Below, one piece after another: positions 45,775 through 56,815 of a stretch of DNA of 64,000 nucleotides. The notes below the pieces were generated by a model that did no database searches, was not told the origin of the DNA, and worked only from the letters and a program-made list of their open reading frames with translations. This DNA comes from an uncultured Stenotrophomonas sp. (lineage in GTDB: Bacteria > Pseudomonadota > Gammaproteobacteria > Xanthomonadales > Xanthomonadaceae): assembly GCF_945952405.1 (NCBI RefSeq), contig NZ_CAMFIA010000004.1, forward strand, positions 124,001 to 188,000, read 5' to 3'. Every line of letters starts with the position of its first letter. Position 1 is the first letter of the stretch. The translations under genes were made by a program, and so were the position numbers.

Positions 45775-48700
45775 CTACCGTCCCATCACCCTGGCGATCG
45801 CTTCCACCAGCAGTTCACCGGTCACCGGCTTGCGCAGGAAGCCGCCGATGCCGGCCGCTTCCACCTGCTGCTGCAGGTCGGGATCGGTGCGTGCGGTCAC
45901 CGCCAGCAGCGGCAGCATGTAGCCCTGGTTGCGCAGGTGCTGGGCCAGTTCGAAGCCACTCAGGCCCGGCAGGTCCAGGTCGAGCAGTCCGACATCGAAG
46001 TCACCGGCACTGATCTCGCGCAGGGCTGCCAGGGCATGGCCGGCGTGCACCACCTCGTGCCCGCGCGCGTTCAACAGCCCGCGCACCACGTCGGCCACGG
46101 TGGCGTCATCCTCGACCAGCAGCACCCGCAACGGCGGCATGTTGGCGGCCTCCTCGCGATGCGCCGCTTCCTCCGCGCCGGCATTGGCATCGACCACCAG
46201 CGGCAACGGCAGGGTCACGCCGAAGCAGGTACCACGGCCCAGCTGGCTTTCCACCTGGATGCGGCCCTGCATCGCCTGCGCCAGCTCGCGGCAGATCGCC
46301 AGGCCCAGGCCACTGCCGCCGTACTGCGCGGCGGTGCGGGCGCCGTCGGCCTGTTCGAAGCGGCGGAACAGGCGCTGCTGCTGTTCCTGGCTGATGCCCG
46401 GCCCGGTGTCGCGCACTTCGAACTGCAGCGCGCGCAGCTCGGCATCGCTGCGCGCATGCAGGGTGATGGTGCCGCGGCTGGTGAACTTGACCGCGTTCGA
46501 GAGCAGGTTGAGCAGGATCTGTCGCACCCGCATCGCATCGCCGGTGGCCTGCAGGCCAGGCGGCAGCTGGTTGTCGAGGGTGAAGCGCAGGCCCTTCTGC
46601 GCGGCCAGCGGCCCCATCAGCGCGGCCAGGTCCTGCAGCAGGCAGCTCAGTGCGAACGGCTTGGACTGCAGCTCCAGGCGGCCGGATTCGATCCGCGCCA
46701 GGTCCAGCGCATCGTTGACCAGATGCAGCAGGTGTTCGCCGGCGTGGCGGATCGACTGTGTATAGCCGCGCTGCTGCGGGTCCAGCGGCGAGGCCAGCAG
46801 CAGTTCGCTCATGCCGAGTACGCCGGTCATCGGCGTGCGGATCTCGTGGCCCAGGTTGGCCAGGAACCGGGTCTTGGCCGCCGAGGCCTGTTCGGCCAGT
46901 TCCTGCTTGTGCAGGGCCAGCTGGTAGGCGTGCCGGCGCTGCAGGCGACGGCGGTACAGCCAGGCGAACCAGCTGGTCAGCAACAGCGCGATCGAGGCCA
47001 GCACCAGCAATCCGGACAGGCTGCGCCACCACGGCGGCTGCACGCGGAACTCCAGGCTCTGCACCCGCGACCAGACGTGGTCGGCCGAACGTGCCTGCAC
47101 TTCCAGCCGATAGCTGCCCGGCGGCAGGCGCGAGAACAGGCGCTCGCCGGCCGGCCCCACTTCAACCCAGTCCGGATCGTAGCCGGCCAGCCGGTAGCGG
47201 TAGCTGTTGGACGCCGAATCGGCGAACGACAGCAAGCGCGCGACAATGCGCAGATCACGATCACCGTCGGCGATCTGCAGGGGCGTGTCGTGGGTCAGGT
47301 CGAGCACCTGCTCGTTGCGGCGCACCTCGACCCGTTCGATCACCAGCGGCGCGCGACGCACCGACGGCCGCACCTGCTCCGGGTCGAACACCACCACCCC
47401 GGCCGGGGTGCCCGCCACCAGGTGGCCATCACCCGACATCACCAGGGTGTGCTCGCGGAATTCCTGGCTGGGCAGGCCATCATGCACGCCGTACAGGCGC
47501 ACGCTCTGGCCATCGGCGCCAATCCGCACCAGACCACGCGCACTGGTGGCCCAGGCCACGCCCTGGGCATCGACCACCAGCCCGGACGCGGAAATCGCCG
47601 GATAGCCCTGCTCGGCGCCGATCACCGCCTGCCGTTCCAGCCGGCCCTGGCTCCAGCGGTAGCGCGAAACGCGGCCATCCTCGGACAGCCAGACCTGGCC
47701 ATCGCGGCCCACATGCAGTGCGTGGATCGGCGTTGCTGGCGCCCCCGGCACGGGCTGGAAGCGCTCGCTTTCCGGCAACCACTGCAGCAGGCCCCGGCTG
47801 CTCGCCAGCCAGATGTGATCCTGCGGCCCGCATTCCACGTCCAGGTTGAGCTGGCCCTGCTGCAGGCCGCGCTGGCCATTTTCCAGCTGGCGGCGCAGGC
47901 GCCCGTCGAGGTCGCGCTGCTGCAGGCCCGATGGCAGCATCAGCCACAGGCTGTCGCCATCACAGGTCATCATCGATTCGATGACCCCTTCCATGGTCGC
48001 ATCGGCACCGGCATCGCGGCCCCAGCGGCGCAGATCGCGATGCTTCGGGTCATAGCGCAACAGCGCGTCGTTCGAACCGATCCAGACCTGCCCGCGGCGG
48101 TCCTCGCGCACCGAGGTCAGCCAGTGCATGCCGTTGACCCAGGTGCGGTGCTGTTCGATGCTGCCGGTCTTCGGATCGAACCGGTCCAGCGCACCGTGGC
48201 TGCCGACCGTCCAGATCCCGCCATTGCTGGAAGGGCTGGTGCCCAGCACGAAGGCATTGCGCAGCGAGCGGGGATCGTCCTCCAGCCGCGACAGCACCGA
48301 GAACTGCCACCAGCGCGGCAGCAGGTGCCACAGTCCGGCATTGGTACTGGCCAGCCAGATACCGCCCTCACGATCCTCGTAGGCACCGGTCCAGTTCGGA
48401 CGCACCGGACCACGTGCCACCGCACTGTACAGCGGCACGGTCTGGTACTGGCCATCGACCGCGCGGCCGAGGCCGGTGCGGGTATCCAGCCAGTTCCCGC
48501 CCTGTTCGTCGCGCAGCATCATGCCCAGCACCTGCTCCCCTTCGGGAAGCTTCCACGGCGGTGCTTCGAAGTGACCGTCGGGGCGGCGCACGGTGGCGCC
48601 AGCCATCGTGCTGATCCACAGGCTGCCGTCCGGCTCGGCGGTCAGGCCATTGATCAGCAGGCTGGGAATGACATCGGCACCGATACGCTCGAAATCGGTG

Positions 48701-49302
48701 CCGGTCCAGCGCGCGACGCCATGCTTGGTACCGATCCACAGGCTGCCGTCAGCCAGCGTCGCCAGATACGGAACCGACGCGGCCGGCAGGCTGCGCGGAT
48801 TGTTCGCCTCCGGCAGGAAGCGCTGCAGCCGGTCCTGGTTGTCCAGCCGGTACAGGCCGCCCTCATGGGTCCCGAACCAGATCGAACCATCCGGCGTGGT
48901 CGCCAGGCTCCAGACCGTATTGGTCCCCATCAGCGGCTGGCTGCTGCGGTCGTAGAAGTGCAGTTGCCGGCGGTCGGCCGACATCCGCACCAGGCCGGCA
49001 TTCTCGGTACCGATCCAGAGCTGGTTGCGCGCATCGACCAGCACCGTCCAGATGCGGTTGTCGCGCAGCCCATCCTCCGAACGCCAGATCCGGTAGTTGC
49101 GGCCGTCGTAGCGGGCAAGGCCATCGTTGGTGGCGATCCACAGGTAGCCGTAGCGGTCCTCGGCCATGCGGTTGACGGTGTTGGACGGCAGGCCATCGAA
49201 CACCGTCACCTGCCGCGGGCTCGGCGGCACCGGCTGTGCGGCGGCGGGTGACAGGCAGCACAGGAGGACCAGCAGCAGCATTGCCGCCCGCAGATACGCC
49301 AC
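45775..49302 (-). CDS. Hybrid sensor kinase with periplasmic two-component propeller (paralogue 1)
   Basis: About 1175 residues: a signal peptide or TM anchor (LRAAMLLLVLLCCLSPAAAQ), a periplasmic double Reg_prop beta-propeller with many WIATNDGLARYDG-type repeats, a Y_Y_Y domain, a TM helix (about 758-780), HisKA with His819 (NLGHEIRTPMTGVLG), HATPase ([13 protein letters not shown]) and a C-terminal receiver ([22 protein letters not shown]). It senses an unknown periplasmic ligand; no partner regulator is adjacent. The GTG at 49302 is chosen because AGGAGG sits 6 nt upstream; a longer TTG start would overlap the upstream gene's stop by 4 nt. Confidence 0.9.
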   Translation of the reverse strand: MAYLRAAMLLLVLLCCLSPAAAQPVPPSPRQVTVFDGLPSNTVNRMAEDRYGYLWIATNDGLARYDGRNYRIWRSEDGLRDNRIWTVLVDARNQLWIGTENAGLVRMSADRRQLHFYDRSSQPLMGTNTVWSLATTPDGSIWFGTHEGGLYRLDNQDRLQRFLPEANNPRSLPAASVPYLATLADGSLWIGTKHGVARWTGTDFERIGADVIPSLLINGLTAEPDGSLWISTMAGATVRRPDGHFEAPPWKLPEGEQVLGMMLRDEQGGNWLDTRTGLGRAVDGQYQTVPLYSAVARGPVRPNWTGAYEDREGGIWLASTNAGLWHLLPRWWQFSVLSRLEDDPRSLRNAFVLGTSPSSNGGIWTVGSHGALDRFDPKTGSIEQHRTWVNGMHWLTSVREDRRGQVWIGSNDALLRYDPKHRDLRRWGRDAGADATMEGVIESMMTCDGDSLWLMLPSGLQQRDLDGRLRRQLENGQRGLQQGQLNLDVECGPQDHIWLASSRGLLQWLPESERFQPVPGAPATPIHALHVGRDGQVWLSEDGRVSRYRWSQGRLERQAVIGAEQGYPAISASGLVVDAQGVAWATSARGLVRIGADGQSVRLYGVHDGLPSQEFREHTLVMSGDGHLVAGTPAGVVVFDPEQVRPSVRRAPLVIERVEVRRNEQVLDLTHDTPLQIADGDRDLRIVARLLSFADSASNSYRYRLAGYDPDWVEVGPAGERLFSRLPPGSYRLEVQARSADHVWSRVQSLEFRVQPPWWRSLSGLLVLASIALLLTSWFAWLYRRRLQRRHAYQLALHKQELAEQASAAKTRFLANLGHEIRTPMTGVLGMSELLLASPLDPQQRGYTQSIRHAGEHLLHLVNDALDLARIESGRLELQSKPFALSCLLQDLAALMGPLAAQKGLRFTLDNQLPPGLQATGDAMRVRQILLNLLSNAVKFTSRGTITLHARSDAELRALQFEVRDTGPGISQEQQQRLFRRFEQADGARTAAQYGGSGLGLAICRELAQAMQGRIQVESQLGRGTCFGVTLPLPLVVDANAGAEEAAHREEAANMPPLRVLLVEDDATVADVVRGLLNARGHEVVHAGHALAALREISAGDFDVGLLDLDLPGLSGFELAQHLRNQGYMLPLLAVTARTDPDLQQQVEAAGIGGFLRKPVTGELLVEAIARVMGR

Positions 49303-49397
49303 CGATTGCCTCCTCACGCTGCCCTGATCATTCCCGCGCTGCGGGCGTCGGCATGGTAAACCGAAAGTCCCGCCGTTCACGCCCGGCCGCACGGTGT

Positions 49398-52300
49398 TCA
49401 AGTCGCGGTCTGGCGTTTGGTGCGGGCCTGGGCGATGGCGGCCACCAGCATGTCACCGGTCACCGGTTTGCGCAGGAAACCGTCGAAACCGGCGTCCAGC
49501 ACCTGCGTCTCGGCATAGGCATCAGACCGTGCGGTGACGGCAACCAGCGGCAGCTCATAGCCCAGCGTGCGCAGTTGGCGGGCGATGGCGGTGCCGTCCA
49601 GCGCCGGCAGGTCGAGGTCGAGCAGCCCGACATCGAAGCCGTCGGTGGCAACTTCCGACAGTGCGCCGAGGCCATGCAGTACATGCACCACGTCATGCCC
49701 ACGGCCACGCAGCAGGCCGGCGATGACTTCGGCCACGGTGGCATCGTCCTCGACCAGCAGGATGCGCAGCGGCGGCAGCACCGGCAGCGCCGGAGCCTCC
49801 CCCGCAGCGCTGGCCGCCTGCCGGGTCCAGGGCAACGGCAGGCACACCTGGAAGCGCGCGCCCTTGCCCGGTTGGCTGTCCACTTCGATACGCCCGCCCA
49901 TCGCCACGGCCAGTTCCTGGCAGATCGCCAGGCCCAGCCCGCTGCCGCCATAGCGCGATGCCGTGCGCGGCCCTTCGGCCTGCTCGAAGCGGTGGAACAG
50001 GCGCTCCTGCTGCTCGGCGTTGATGCCCGGGCCGCTGTCGTACACCTCGAAACAAAGACCGGCGCCGTTGTCCTCCAGCCGCACCGCCAGCCCGACATGG
50101 CCGCGCTCGGTGAACTTGATCGCATTGCCAAGCAGATTCAGCAGGATCTGGCGCACGCGCATCTCGTCGCCGCTGATGCTGACCGGCCCCGCAGGATCCT
50201 CGCCGCGCTGGAATTCCAGCGCGCGCTGCTTCGCCATCGGCTGCGTCAGCGCCTGCACCTGGTCGAGCAGGCCGGCCAGATCGAACGGGCGCAGGTCCAG
50301 TTCCAGCCGCCCCGCCTCGATGCGCGCAAGGTCCAGCGCATCGTTGACCAACCGCAGCAGATGGCTGCCGGCCTGCTGGATCGACCCCGCATAGCCGCGC
50401 TGCACCGCGTCCAGCGGCGTCGCCAGCAGCAGCTCGCTCATGCCCATCACGCCGGTCATCGGCGTACGCACCTCGTGGCCCAGCGTGGCCAGGAACCGGC
50501 TCTTGGCCTGCGAGGCCTGCTCGGCCAGCTCCTGCTTGTGCACCGTCAACTGCCATTGCTGGCGACGACGCAGGCGCGCGCGGATCGACCAGGCCAGGAT
50601 GAGCAGCAGCAGCGAACCGATCAGGATGTAGCCGAAAATCGCCAGGCCACTGCGCCACCACGGCGGCAGCACCTTCACCTGCAACCGCTGCGAAGGCGTC
50701 CATGTGCCACTTGCGGTGGCCGCCTGCACTTCGACGATGTAGCTGCCGGTAGGCAGGCGCGAAAGCGTGCGCTGGCCGTCACCGCCCTGCTCCACCCAGT
50801 TCTGGTCATACCCGCGCACCCGGAACCGGTAACGGTTGCCCTGCGGGTTGGCATACGACAGCAGGCGTGCGTCGATCTGCAGATCACGATCATCCGGCCC
50901 CAGCAACAGGGTGCCGGTGCCCGGCAGCGGCTGCCAGCCGCGTGCATCGTCGCGGCGCACGCGCACCTCGGCAATCACCAGCGACGACGCGGGCAGCGCA
51001 ACGTCGGCGGCATTCACATCGAAGGCAACCAGGCCGGTCTGGGCCACCGCAAGTACGCGACCATCGGCACTCACCGCCGGCGGCCGGCTGGTGAATTCGG
51101 CATCGGACAGGCCATCGCGCTCGTTGAACAGCTGCAGGCGTCGTGCCTTGGGGTCCCAGCGCAGCAGGCCACGCGGCGTGGTCGCCCACAGCCGGCCGTT
51201 GTCGGCCAGCGCCAGGCCGCCCATGCTGACCGGGGGCACCCCGGCGCTGCCATCGATGCGCTGGATCAGGCGCAGGCTCATGCCATCCCACTGGTAACGT
51301 TCAAGCGCGCCCTGGCGGGCCAGCCACAGTTGTTGTGGATCAACCCACACCAGATCGTAGATCAACCCCCGCGAGACACCCGCCACCGCCTCGAAGCGCC
51401 CCGCCTGTTCGCGCCACAGCCCCATGTCTCCCATCACCCAGGCCTTGCCGTGGGCATCGAAGCGGATCTGCTCGATCGGGGAGTCGGCCGCCTTGCGGAA
51501 GTCGTCCAGCGGGTAGCTGCGCAGCACACGGCCCTCCGCGTTGCGCTGCTGCAGGCCCAGGTTCATCACCGACAGCCAGACCGTGCCATCGGGCGCCTGC
51601 CGCATCAGGTCGATGCGCTGGCGCAGGTCCGCGCCGCCATCGATATGCCAATCGTGCAGCGCGCCGGTGCGCGGGTCATACACGCTGATACGGCCGGCAC
51701 GGCCCAGCCACAGGCGCCCGTCCGGCCGCGGCAGCACCGACCACACCGCACCACTGCCGATCTCGCGCTCACTGGCCAGCAGGTGCAGCGTGCCCCGGGC
51801 ATCCAGCTGGTACACGCCATGCGCCGAACCTACGTAGTAGTTCAGGCCGTCGCTGGCCGCGCTCAGCAGGTACTGGCTGTCCAGCGGTTTGCCATCGAGC
51901 TGGTTCCAGATCGAGAAACGGCGCCAGTCCGGTGGCAGGTAGGCCAGGCCCTGGGTCAGCAGCGCCACCCACAGACCGCCCTCATGGTCCTGCAACAGAT
52001 CAAGCACCCCACTCTGCGCGGTGAGGAAGCCACTGCCACGGTCGCCTTCGAGCCGCCACAGCGCAGCGGCATCGCCGCGCAGCAGACCGTCGGACGTACC
52101 TGCCCAGTAGCCGCCCTGGCGGTCGGCCAGCACCAGCGCCGAACGCAGCCCGGTGCTGCCACTCCAGCGCGGGCGACTGACCCGGTCCTGCGCATCGATG
52201 CGGTACAGCCCGTCATTCTGGCTGCCGATCCAGATCGAGCCATCCGGATCACGGCTCAGCCGCAGCACGCTCAACGCGCCCAGCTCGTGCGGCGCCACGC

Positions 52301-52943
52301 GCTCGAATGCGCTGCCATTCCAGCGTGCCAGCCCGGCCTCGGTGCCGATCCACAGGCGCCCCTGTGCATCGACCAGGCTGCTGTAGATGGTGTTGCTGGG
52401 CAGGCCGTCCGTGCGCGCCGGGTCGTGCTTGAAGAAGCGCAGGCTGCCGTCCTCGCCGAAGCGGCAGACGCCCTGGCTGCTGGTGCCGATCCACAACGCA
52501 TCGCCGGCATAGGCCAGGGTCCAGAACTGGCTCAGGCAGGGCCCATTGACCGCATCGAACGTCTTGAACCGCTCACGGTCCGCATCCAGCCGGGCCACGC
52601 CCTTGCCGTTGATGCCCACCCAGACGCGATCGAGCGGATCGACCAGCAGGGTTTCGATCTCGTTGCCGGGCAACGAGCCCGGCTGGTCCGGATCATGCTC
52701 CCAGACCCGTAGGGTGTTGCCGTCGTAACGCACCAGGCCGCCATCGGTGGCGGCCCATATGTGGCCCTGGCGGTCCTCGGCCAGCGCCAGCACCATGCGC
52801 GAGGGCATGCCTTCGGCGGCGCCAAAGCGGCGCAGGCGTGGTGTTTCTGCCATGTCCAGGGCCGCAGCCGCCGCGGCGAACGCCATCAGCAGCAGCCCCG
52901 TTCCCGCGATGCCCAGGCACCACAGGCGCCAGCCGCTCGTCAT
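49398..52943 (-). CDS. Hybrid sensor kinase with periplasmic two-component propeller (paralogue 2)
   Basis: 1181 residues, same architecture as its downstream neighbour: N-terminal TM or signal (residues 6-28), propeller domain with repeats such as [15 protein letters not shown], a Y_Y_Y domain, TM near 755-785, HisKA with His823 ([15 protein letters not shown]), HATPase ([12 protein letters not shown]) and receiver ([29 protein letters not shown]). The pair clearly arose by tandem duplication. The start has GGGGG 6 nt upstream. The two genes are almost adjacent (95 nt between the stop at 49398 and the next GTG) and probably form one operon. Confidence 0.92.
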   Translation of the reverse strand: MTSGWRLWCLGIAGTGLLLMAFAAAAAALDMAETPRLRRFGAAEGMPSRMVLALAEDRQGHIWAATDGGLVRYDGNTLRVWEHDPDQPGSLPGNEIETLLVDPLDRVWVGINGKGVARLDADRERFKTFDAVNGPCLSQFWTLAYAGDALWIGTSSQGVCRFGEDGSLRFFKHDPARTDGLPSNTIYSSLVDAQGRLWIGTEAGLARWNGSAFERVAPHELGALSVLRLSRDPDGSIWIGSQNDGLYRIDAQDRVSRPRWSGSTGLRSALVLADRQGGYWAGTSDGLLRGDAAALWRLEGDRGSGFLTAQSGVLDLLQDHEGGLWVALLTQGLAYLPPDWRRFSIWNQLDGKPLDSQYLLSAASDGLNYYVGSAHGVYQLDARGTLHLLASEREIGSGAVWSVLPRPDGRLWLGRAGRISVYDPRTGALHDWHIDGGADLRQRIDLMRQAPDGTVWLSVMNLGLQQRNAEGRVLRSYPLDDFRKAADSPIEQIRFDAHGKAWVMGDMGLWREQAGRFEAVAGVSRGLIYDLVWVDPQQLWLARQGALERYQWDGMSLRLIQRIDGSAGVPPVSMGGLALADNGRLWATTPRGLLRWDPKARRLQLFNERDGLSDAEFTSRPPAVSADGRVLAVAQTGLVAFDVNAADVALPASSLVIAEVRVRRDDARGWQPLPGTGTLLLGPDDRDLQIDARLLSYANPQGNRYRFRVRGYDQNWVEQGGDGQRTLSRLPTGSYIVEVQAATASGTWTPSQRLQVKVLPPWWRSGLAIFGYILIGSLLLLILAWSIRARLRRRQQWQLTVHKQELAEQASQAKSRFLATLGHEVRTPMTGVMGMSELLLATPLDAVQRGYAGSIQQAGSHLLRLVNDALDLARIEAGRLELDLRPFDLAGLLDQVQALTQPMAKQRALEFQRGEDPAGPVSISGDEMRVRQILLNLLGNAIKFTERGHVGLAVRLEDNGAGLCFEVYDSGPGINAEQQERLFHRFEQAEGPRTASRYGGSGLGLAICQELAVAMGGRIEVDSQPGKGARFQVCLPLPWTRQAASAAGEAPALPVLPPLRILLVEDDATVAEVIAGLLRGRGHDVVHVLHGLGALSEVATDGFDVGLLDLDLPALDGTAIARQLRTLGYELPLVAVTARSDAYAETQVLDAGFDGFLRKPVTGDMLVAAIAQARTKRQTAT

Positions 52944-53108
52944 CCTGAACCCCCTGTCCTGTCCCGATTGTCACACAGGGCCGGGTTCATGGCTGCAACA
53001 GGCTGTTTCCGCGGGCGGCCCCACCACGAACTGTTGCAGCCATGCACGCATCGTTGGCAGGGGCCTGTGCGTATGATCGCAACGTCCCCCTTCCGGAGCC
53101 CGCCATCG

Positions 53109-53741
53109 ATGCGTCCCTGCCTGGCCCTGCTGCCGATGCTGCTCGCCACCGCGCCCGCCTGGGCGGATGCAGACACCTACCGCCTGGATCCGGTGCACAC
53201 ACGGGTGCTGTTCACCATCGACCACGCGGGGTATTCACAGGCCATGGGCACGGTCTCCGGAAGTGAAGGCCACCTGCAGTTCGATCCCGACAACTGGCGC
53301 GACGCCAGCCTGGACGTCGAAGTCCCGGTGGCGCGATTGGACCTGGGTGACGCCAAGTGGAACCAGGCCACGCTGGCGCGCAGCCTGCTCGATGGCGAAC
53401 GCTTCCCGAGTGCCCGATTCGTCTCCACCCGGGTCGAACCCATCGATGCCAGGCACGCTCGCGTGGTTGGCACCCTGACCCTGCGCGGGGTCAGCCAGGA
53501 AGTCACCCTGGACGTCACCCTCAACGCCATCAAGCGTTACCCACTGCCGCCGTTCCGGCGCACCGCCGGTTTTTCCGCCAGCACCACGCTGAGCCGGCGC
53601 GCATTCGGCATCACCGCCTGGCCGGGCGTCATCGGTGATGCCGTGCAACTGAGGATCGAGGCTGAAGCCACCCTCGACCGCAGCGATACCCCGGGAACTC
53701 CCGCTCCCGTTCCCCACTCCGACCCCAAGACGGCCCGCTAG
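53109..53741 (+). CDS. YceI-family periplasmic lipid-binding protein
   Basis: A 210-residue exported protein with signal peptide (cleavage after about PAWADA) and the YceI lipocalin-like barrel (YRLDPVHTRVLFTIDHAG, LTLRGVSQEVTLDVTLNAI, GDAVQLRIEAEA). YceI proteins bind polyprenyl or ubiquinone-like lipids. The start at 53109 has CGGAG upstream. First gene of a yceI-cybB-yceI operon (gaps of 10 and 3 nt). Confidence 0.9.
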   Translation: MRPCLALLPMLLATAPAWADADTYRLDPVHTRVLFTIDHAGYSQAMGTVSGSEGHLQFDPDNWRDASLDVEVPVARLDLGDAKWNQATLARSLLDGERFPSARFVSTRVEPIDARHARVVGTLTLRGVSQEVTLDVTLNAIKRYPLPPFRRTAGFSASTTLSRRAFGITAWPGVIGDAVQLRIEAEATLDRSDTPGTPAPVPHSDPKTAR

Positions 53742-53751
53742 AGGACCTTTC

Positions 53752-54324
53752 ATGACCGCCAAGAACACCCCCGCCGCCTGGGGGAGTGTCAGCCAGATCC
53801 TGCATTGGTTGATCGCATTGCTGATCCTCGCCCTGGGCGTGGTCGGCCTGACCATGGGCGAACTGCCCAAGACCCCCAAGTACTTCTGGGTCTACACCGC
53901 GCACAAGTCGATCGGCATCACCGTACTGGCCCTGGTGCTGTTCCGCCTCGGCTGGCGCGTGTATGCCGGCGCCCCCAAGCCGGTGCCCGGCGTACCCGGC
54001 TGGCAGGAACGCATCGCCAGTGCCACCCACGTGCTGTTGTACGTGCTGATGTTCGCCATTCCGCTGTCGGGCTGGTTGTATGACTCGGCCAGTGGCCTGC
54101 GCCCGTTCCGCTGGTTCGGCCTGGTCGACGTGCCCAAGCTGAGCGGTCCGGACCCGCAGGTCGTCGCGGTGTCGCATGCCATCCACGAATACGGCTTCTG
54201 GCTGTTGATCGCGGTGGTGCTGGCGCATGCCGGCGCCGCCTTCTACCACCACCTGTTCCAGCGCGATGCAACGCTGTCCCGCATGTTGCCGCGCGGCTGG
54301 CTCGCCTCCCCTCAGAAGGACTGA
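53752..54324 (+). CDS. Cytochrome b561
   Basis: Inner-membrane diheme b-type cytochrome of 190 residues with four TM helices. The heme-ligand His residues are at QILHWLIALL, TAHKSIGITV, SATHVLLYVLM and VLAHAGAAFYHHL. It likely passes electrons between quinol and the periplasm, and its position between two yceI genes suggests a quinone-related role (inference). Confidence 0.93.
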   Translation: MTAKNTPAAWGSVSQILHWLIALLILALGVVGLTMGELPKTPKYFWVYTAHKSIGITVLALVLFRLGWRVYAGAPKPVPGVPGWQERIASATHVLLYVLMFAIPLSGWLYDSASGLRPFRWFGLVDVPKLSGPDPQVVAVSHAIHEYGFWLLIAVVLAHAGAAFYHHLFQRDATLSRMLPRGWLASPQKD

Positions 54325-54327
54325 CCG

Positions 54328-54900
54328 ATGAACCTGAAACTGACCACCCCGGCCGCCGTGGCCGCCGCCCTGGCCGGCATGCTGGCCACCGCCCCGGTGC
54401 TCGCCGCCGACTACGCGCAGGCGCCCGGCGCCGGTTCGATCCTGGTGTTTGCCACCAAGTACGATGGTGAGGTGTTCACCGGCAGCTTCCCGGGCTTTGC
54501 CACCAAGCTCAGCTTCGATCCGGCCAATCCGGCCGCCGGCTCGCTGGACGTGGTGATCCCGCTGGCCGGCGCCAAGAGCGGCAACAGCGACCGCGACTCG
54601 ACCCTGCAGACCGCCGATTTCTTCAACGTCGGCAAGTTCGCCACCGCACGCTACACCGCCAAGGGCTTCCGCGCGGTCGGCAACGACCAGTTCGCCGCCG
54701 ATGGCACGCTGGAACTGCGCGGCGTCAGCAAGCCGGTCACCCTGACCTTCACCTGGAAGCCGGGCGCGCACCCGGTGCTGACCGGCAAGGCCACGGTCAA
54801 GCGCCTGGACTTCGGCGTTGGCGGCGGCGACTGGGCCGACACCAAGACCATCCCGGACGAAACCGCGATCAGCACGGTCGTGAAGTTCGACGCGAAATAA
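54328..54900 (+). CDS. YceI-family periplasmic protein
   Basis: A 190-residue exported protein with signal peptide (residues 1-26, ending PVLAADY) and the YceI barrel (SILVFATKYDGEVFTGSF, LELRGVSKPVTLTFTWK). Only 3 nt after the cytochrome b561 stop. A second, diverged YceI in the same operon. Confidence 0.93.
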   Translation: MNLKLTTPAAVAAALAGMLATAPVLAADYAQAPGAGSILVFATKYDGEVFTGSFPGFATKLSFDPANPAAGSLDVVIPLAGAKSGNSDRDSTLQTADFFNVGKFATARYTAKGFRAVGNDQFAADGTLELRGVSKPVTLTFTWKPGAHPVLTGKATVKRLDFGVGGGDWADTKTIPDETAISTVVKFDAK

Positions 54901-54910
54901 AAGGCTTCTG

Positions 54911-54975
54911 GTAGTGCCGGCCGCTGGCCGGCATCAACGGGCATCGGGTGGTTGCCGGCCAGCGGCCGGCACTAC
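54911..54975. repeat. SMAG/REP inverted pair (GTAGTGCCGG class)
   Basis: Exact 23-nt units at 54911-54933 (+) and 54953-54975 (-). The right unit ends at the base before the glutaredoxin-like gene's stop codon, so the repeat abuts the coding end. Same class and sequence as the pair at 13631. Confidence 0.88.
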
Positions 54976-55206
54976 CTACGGGCCTGCAGCCAGCCAGGCC
55001 TGCACGGCGGCCGCGTCGAACGGCCAGTCCAGCTCGCGATCGCCACGCTCGTCGCGCAGCACCGGCACCCGCGCGCCGTAGCGCGCCTCCAGCGCCGGCT
55101 GATCATCCAGGAACACCGATTCGAACTCCGGCGCCCGCGCCTTGGCCAGCTCGGCCAGGGCCATGTCGCACAGGTGACAGTCATCACGCTGGATCAGGGT
55201 CAACAC
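54976..55206 (-). CDS. Small glutaredoxin-like protein (DUF836 type)
   Basis: A 76-residue thioredoxin-fold protein with the redox motif CHLC (residues 10-13) and the cis-Pro region RVPVLRD. Probably a thiol-disulfide or electron-transfer protein; the partner is unknown. It is divergent from sdaA. Leader is short. Confidence 0.8.
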   Translation of the reverse strand: MLTLIQRDDCHLCDMALAELAKARAPEFESVFLDDQPALEARYGARVPVLRDERGDRELDWPFDAAAVQAWLAAGP

Positions 55207-55259
55207 CGGTCAGGCTCCCAGGACGGAAATGCTGCGCCGCAGCCATCGGATGGCCCGGC

Positions 55260-55280
55260 AAGCCGCTAGAATAGCGGCTT
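55260..55280. promoter_or_regulatory. Perfect 9-bp palindrome with TAGAAT inside, upstream of sdaA
   Basis: AAGCCGCTA-GAA-TAGCGGCTT lies between the divergent glutaredoxin-like and sdaA genes. The loop region contains TAGAAT, a plausible -10 for sdaA, so the palindrome could be an operator over the promoter. No -35 of good quality was found. Confidence 0.45.
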
Positions 55281-55305
55281 GTCCGGTACCCGCAGTTTGG
55301 CATCC

Positions 55306-56688
<1,383 letters not shown>

Positions 56689-56691
56689 GTT

Positions 56692-56753
56692 GCAGCGCCG
56701 GGCCCATGCTCGGCTGATCGGGTGCGCGTAGCCGAGCGTGGGCTCGGCTCCAC
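56692..56753. repeat. Degenerate SMAG/REP inverted pair
   Basis: Units at 56692-56715 (+) and 56730-56753 (-) of the GAGCCGAGC class with altered heads (GCAG and GTGG) and internal changes. Weaker than the other pairs but positioned likewise, 3 nt after sdaA. Confidence 0.7.
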
Positions 56754-56815
56754 ATCAGGCAGCACCGTCACCGCGTTCCGGCTAGGCTTGGGCTTCCCCT
56801 GCCGCGGACTGTCCC

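Noticed and set aside
45709..52712. Two long plus-strand frames opposite the sensor kinases
   Set aside because: Repetitive Gln/Arg/Ala/His translation, no motifs; the minus-strand kinases have complete domain sets.
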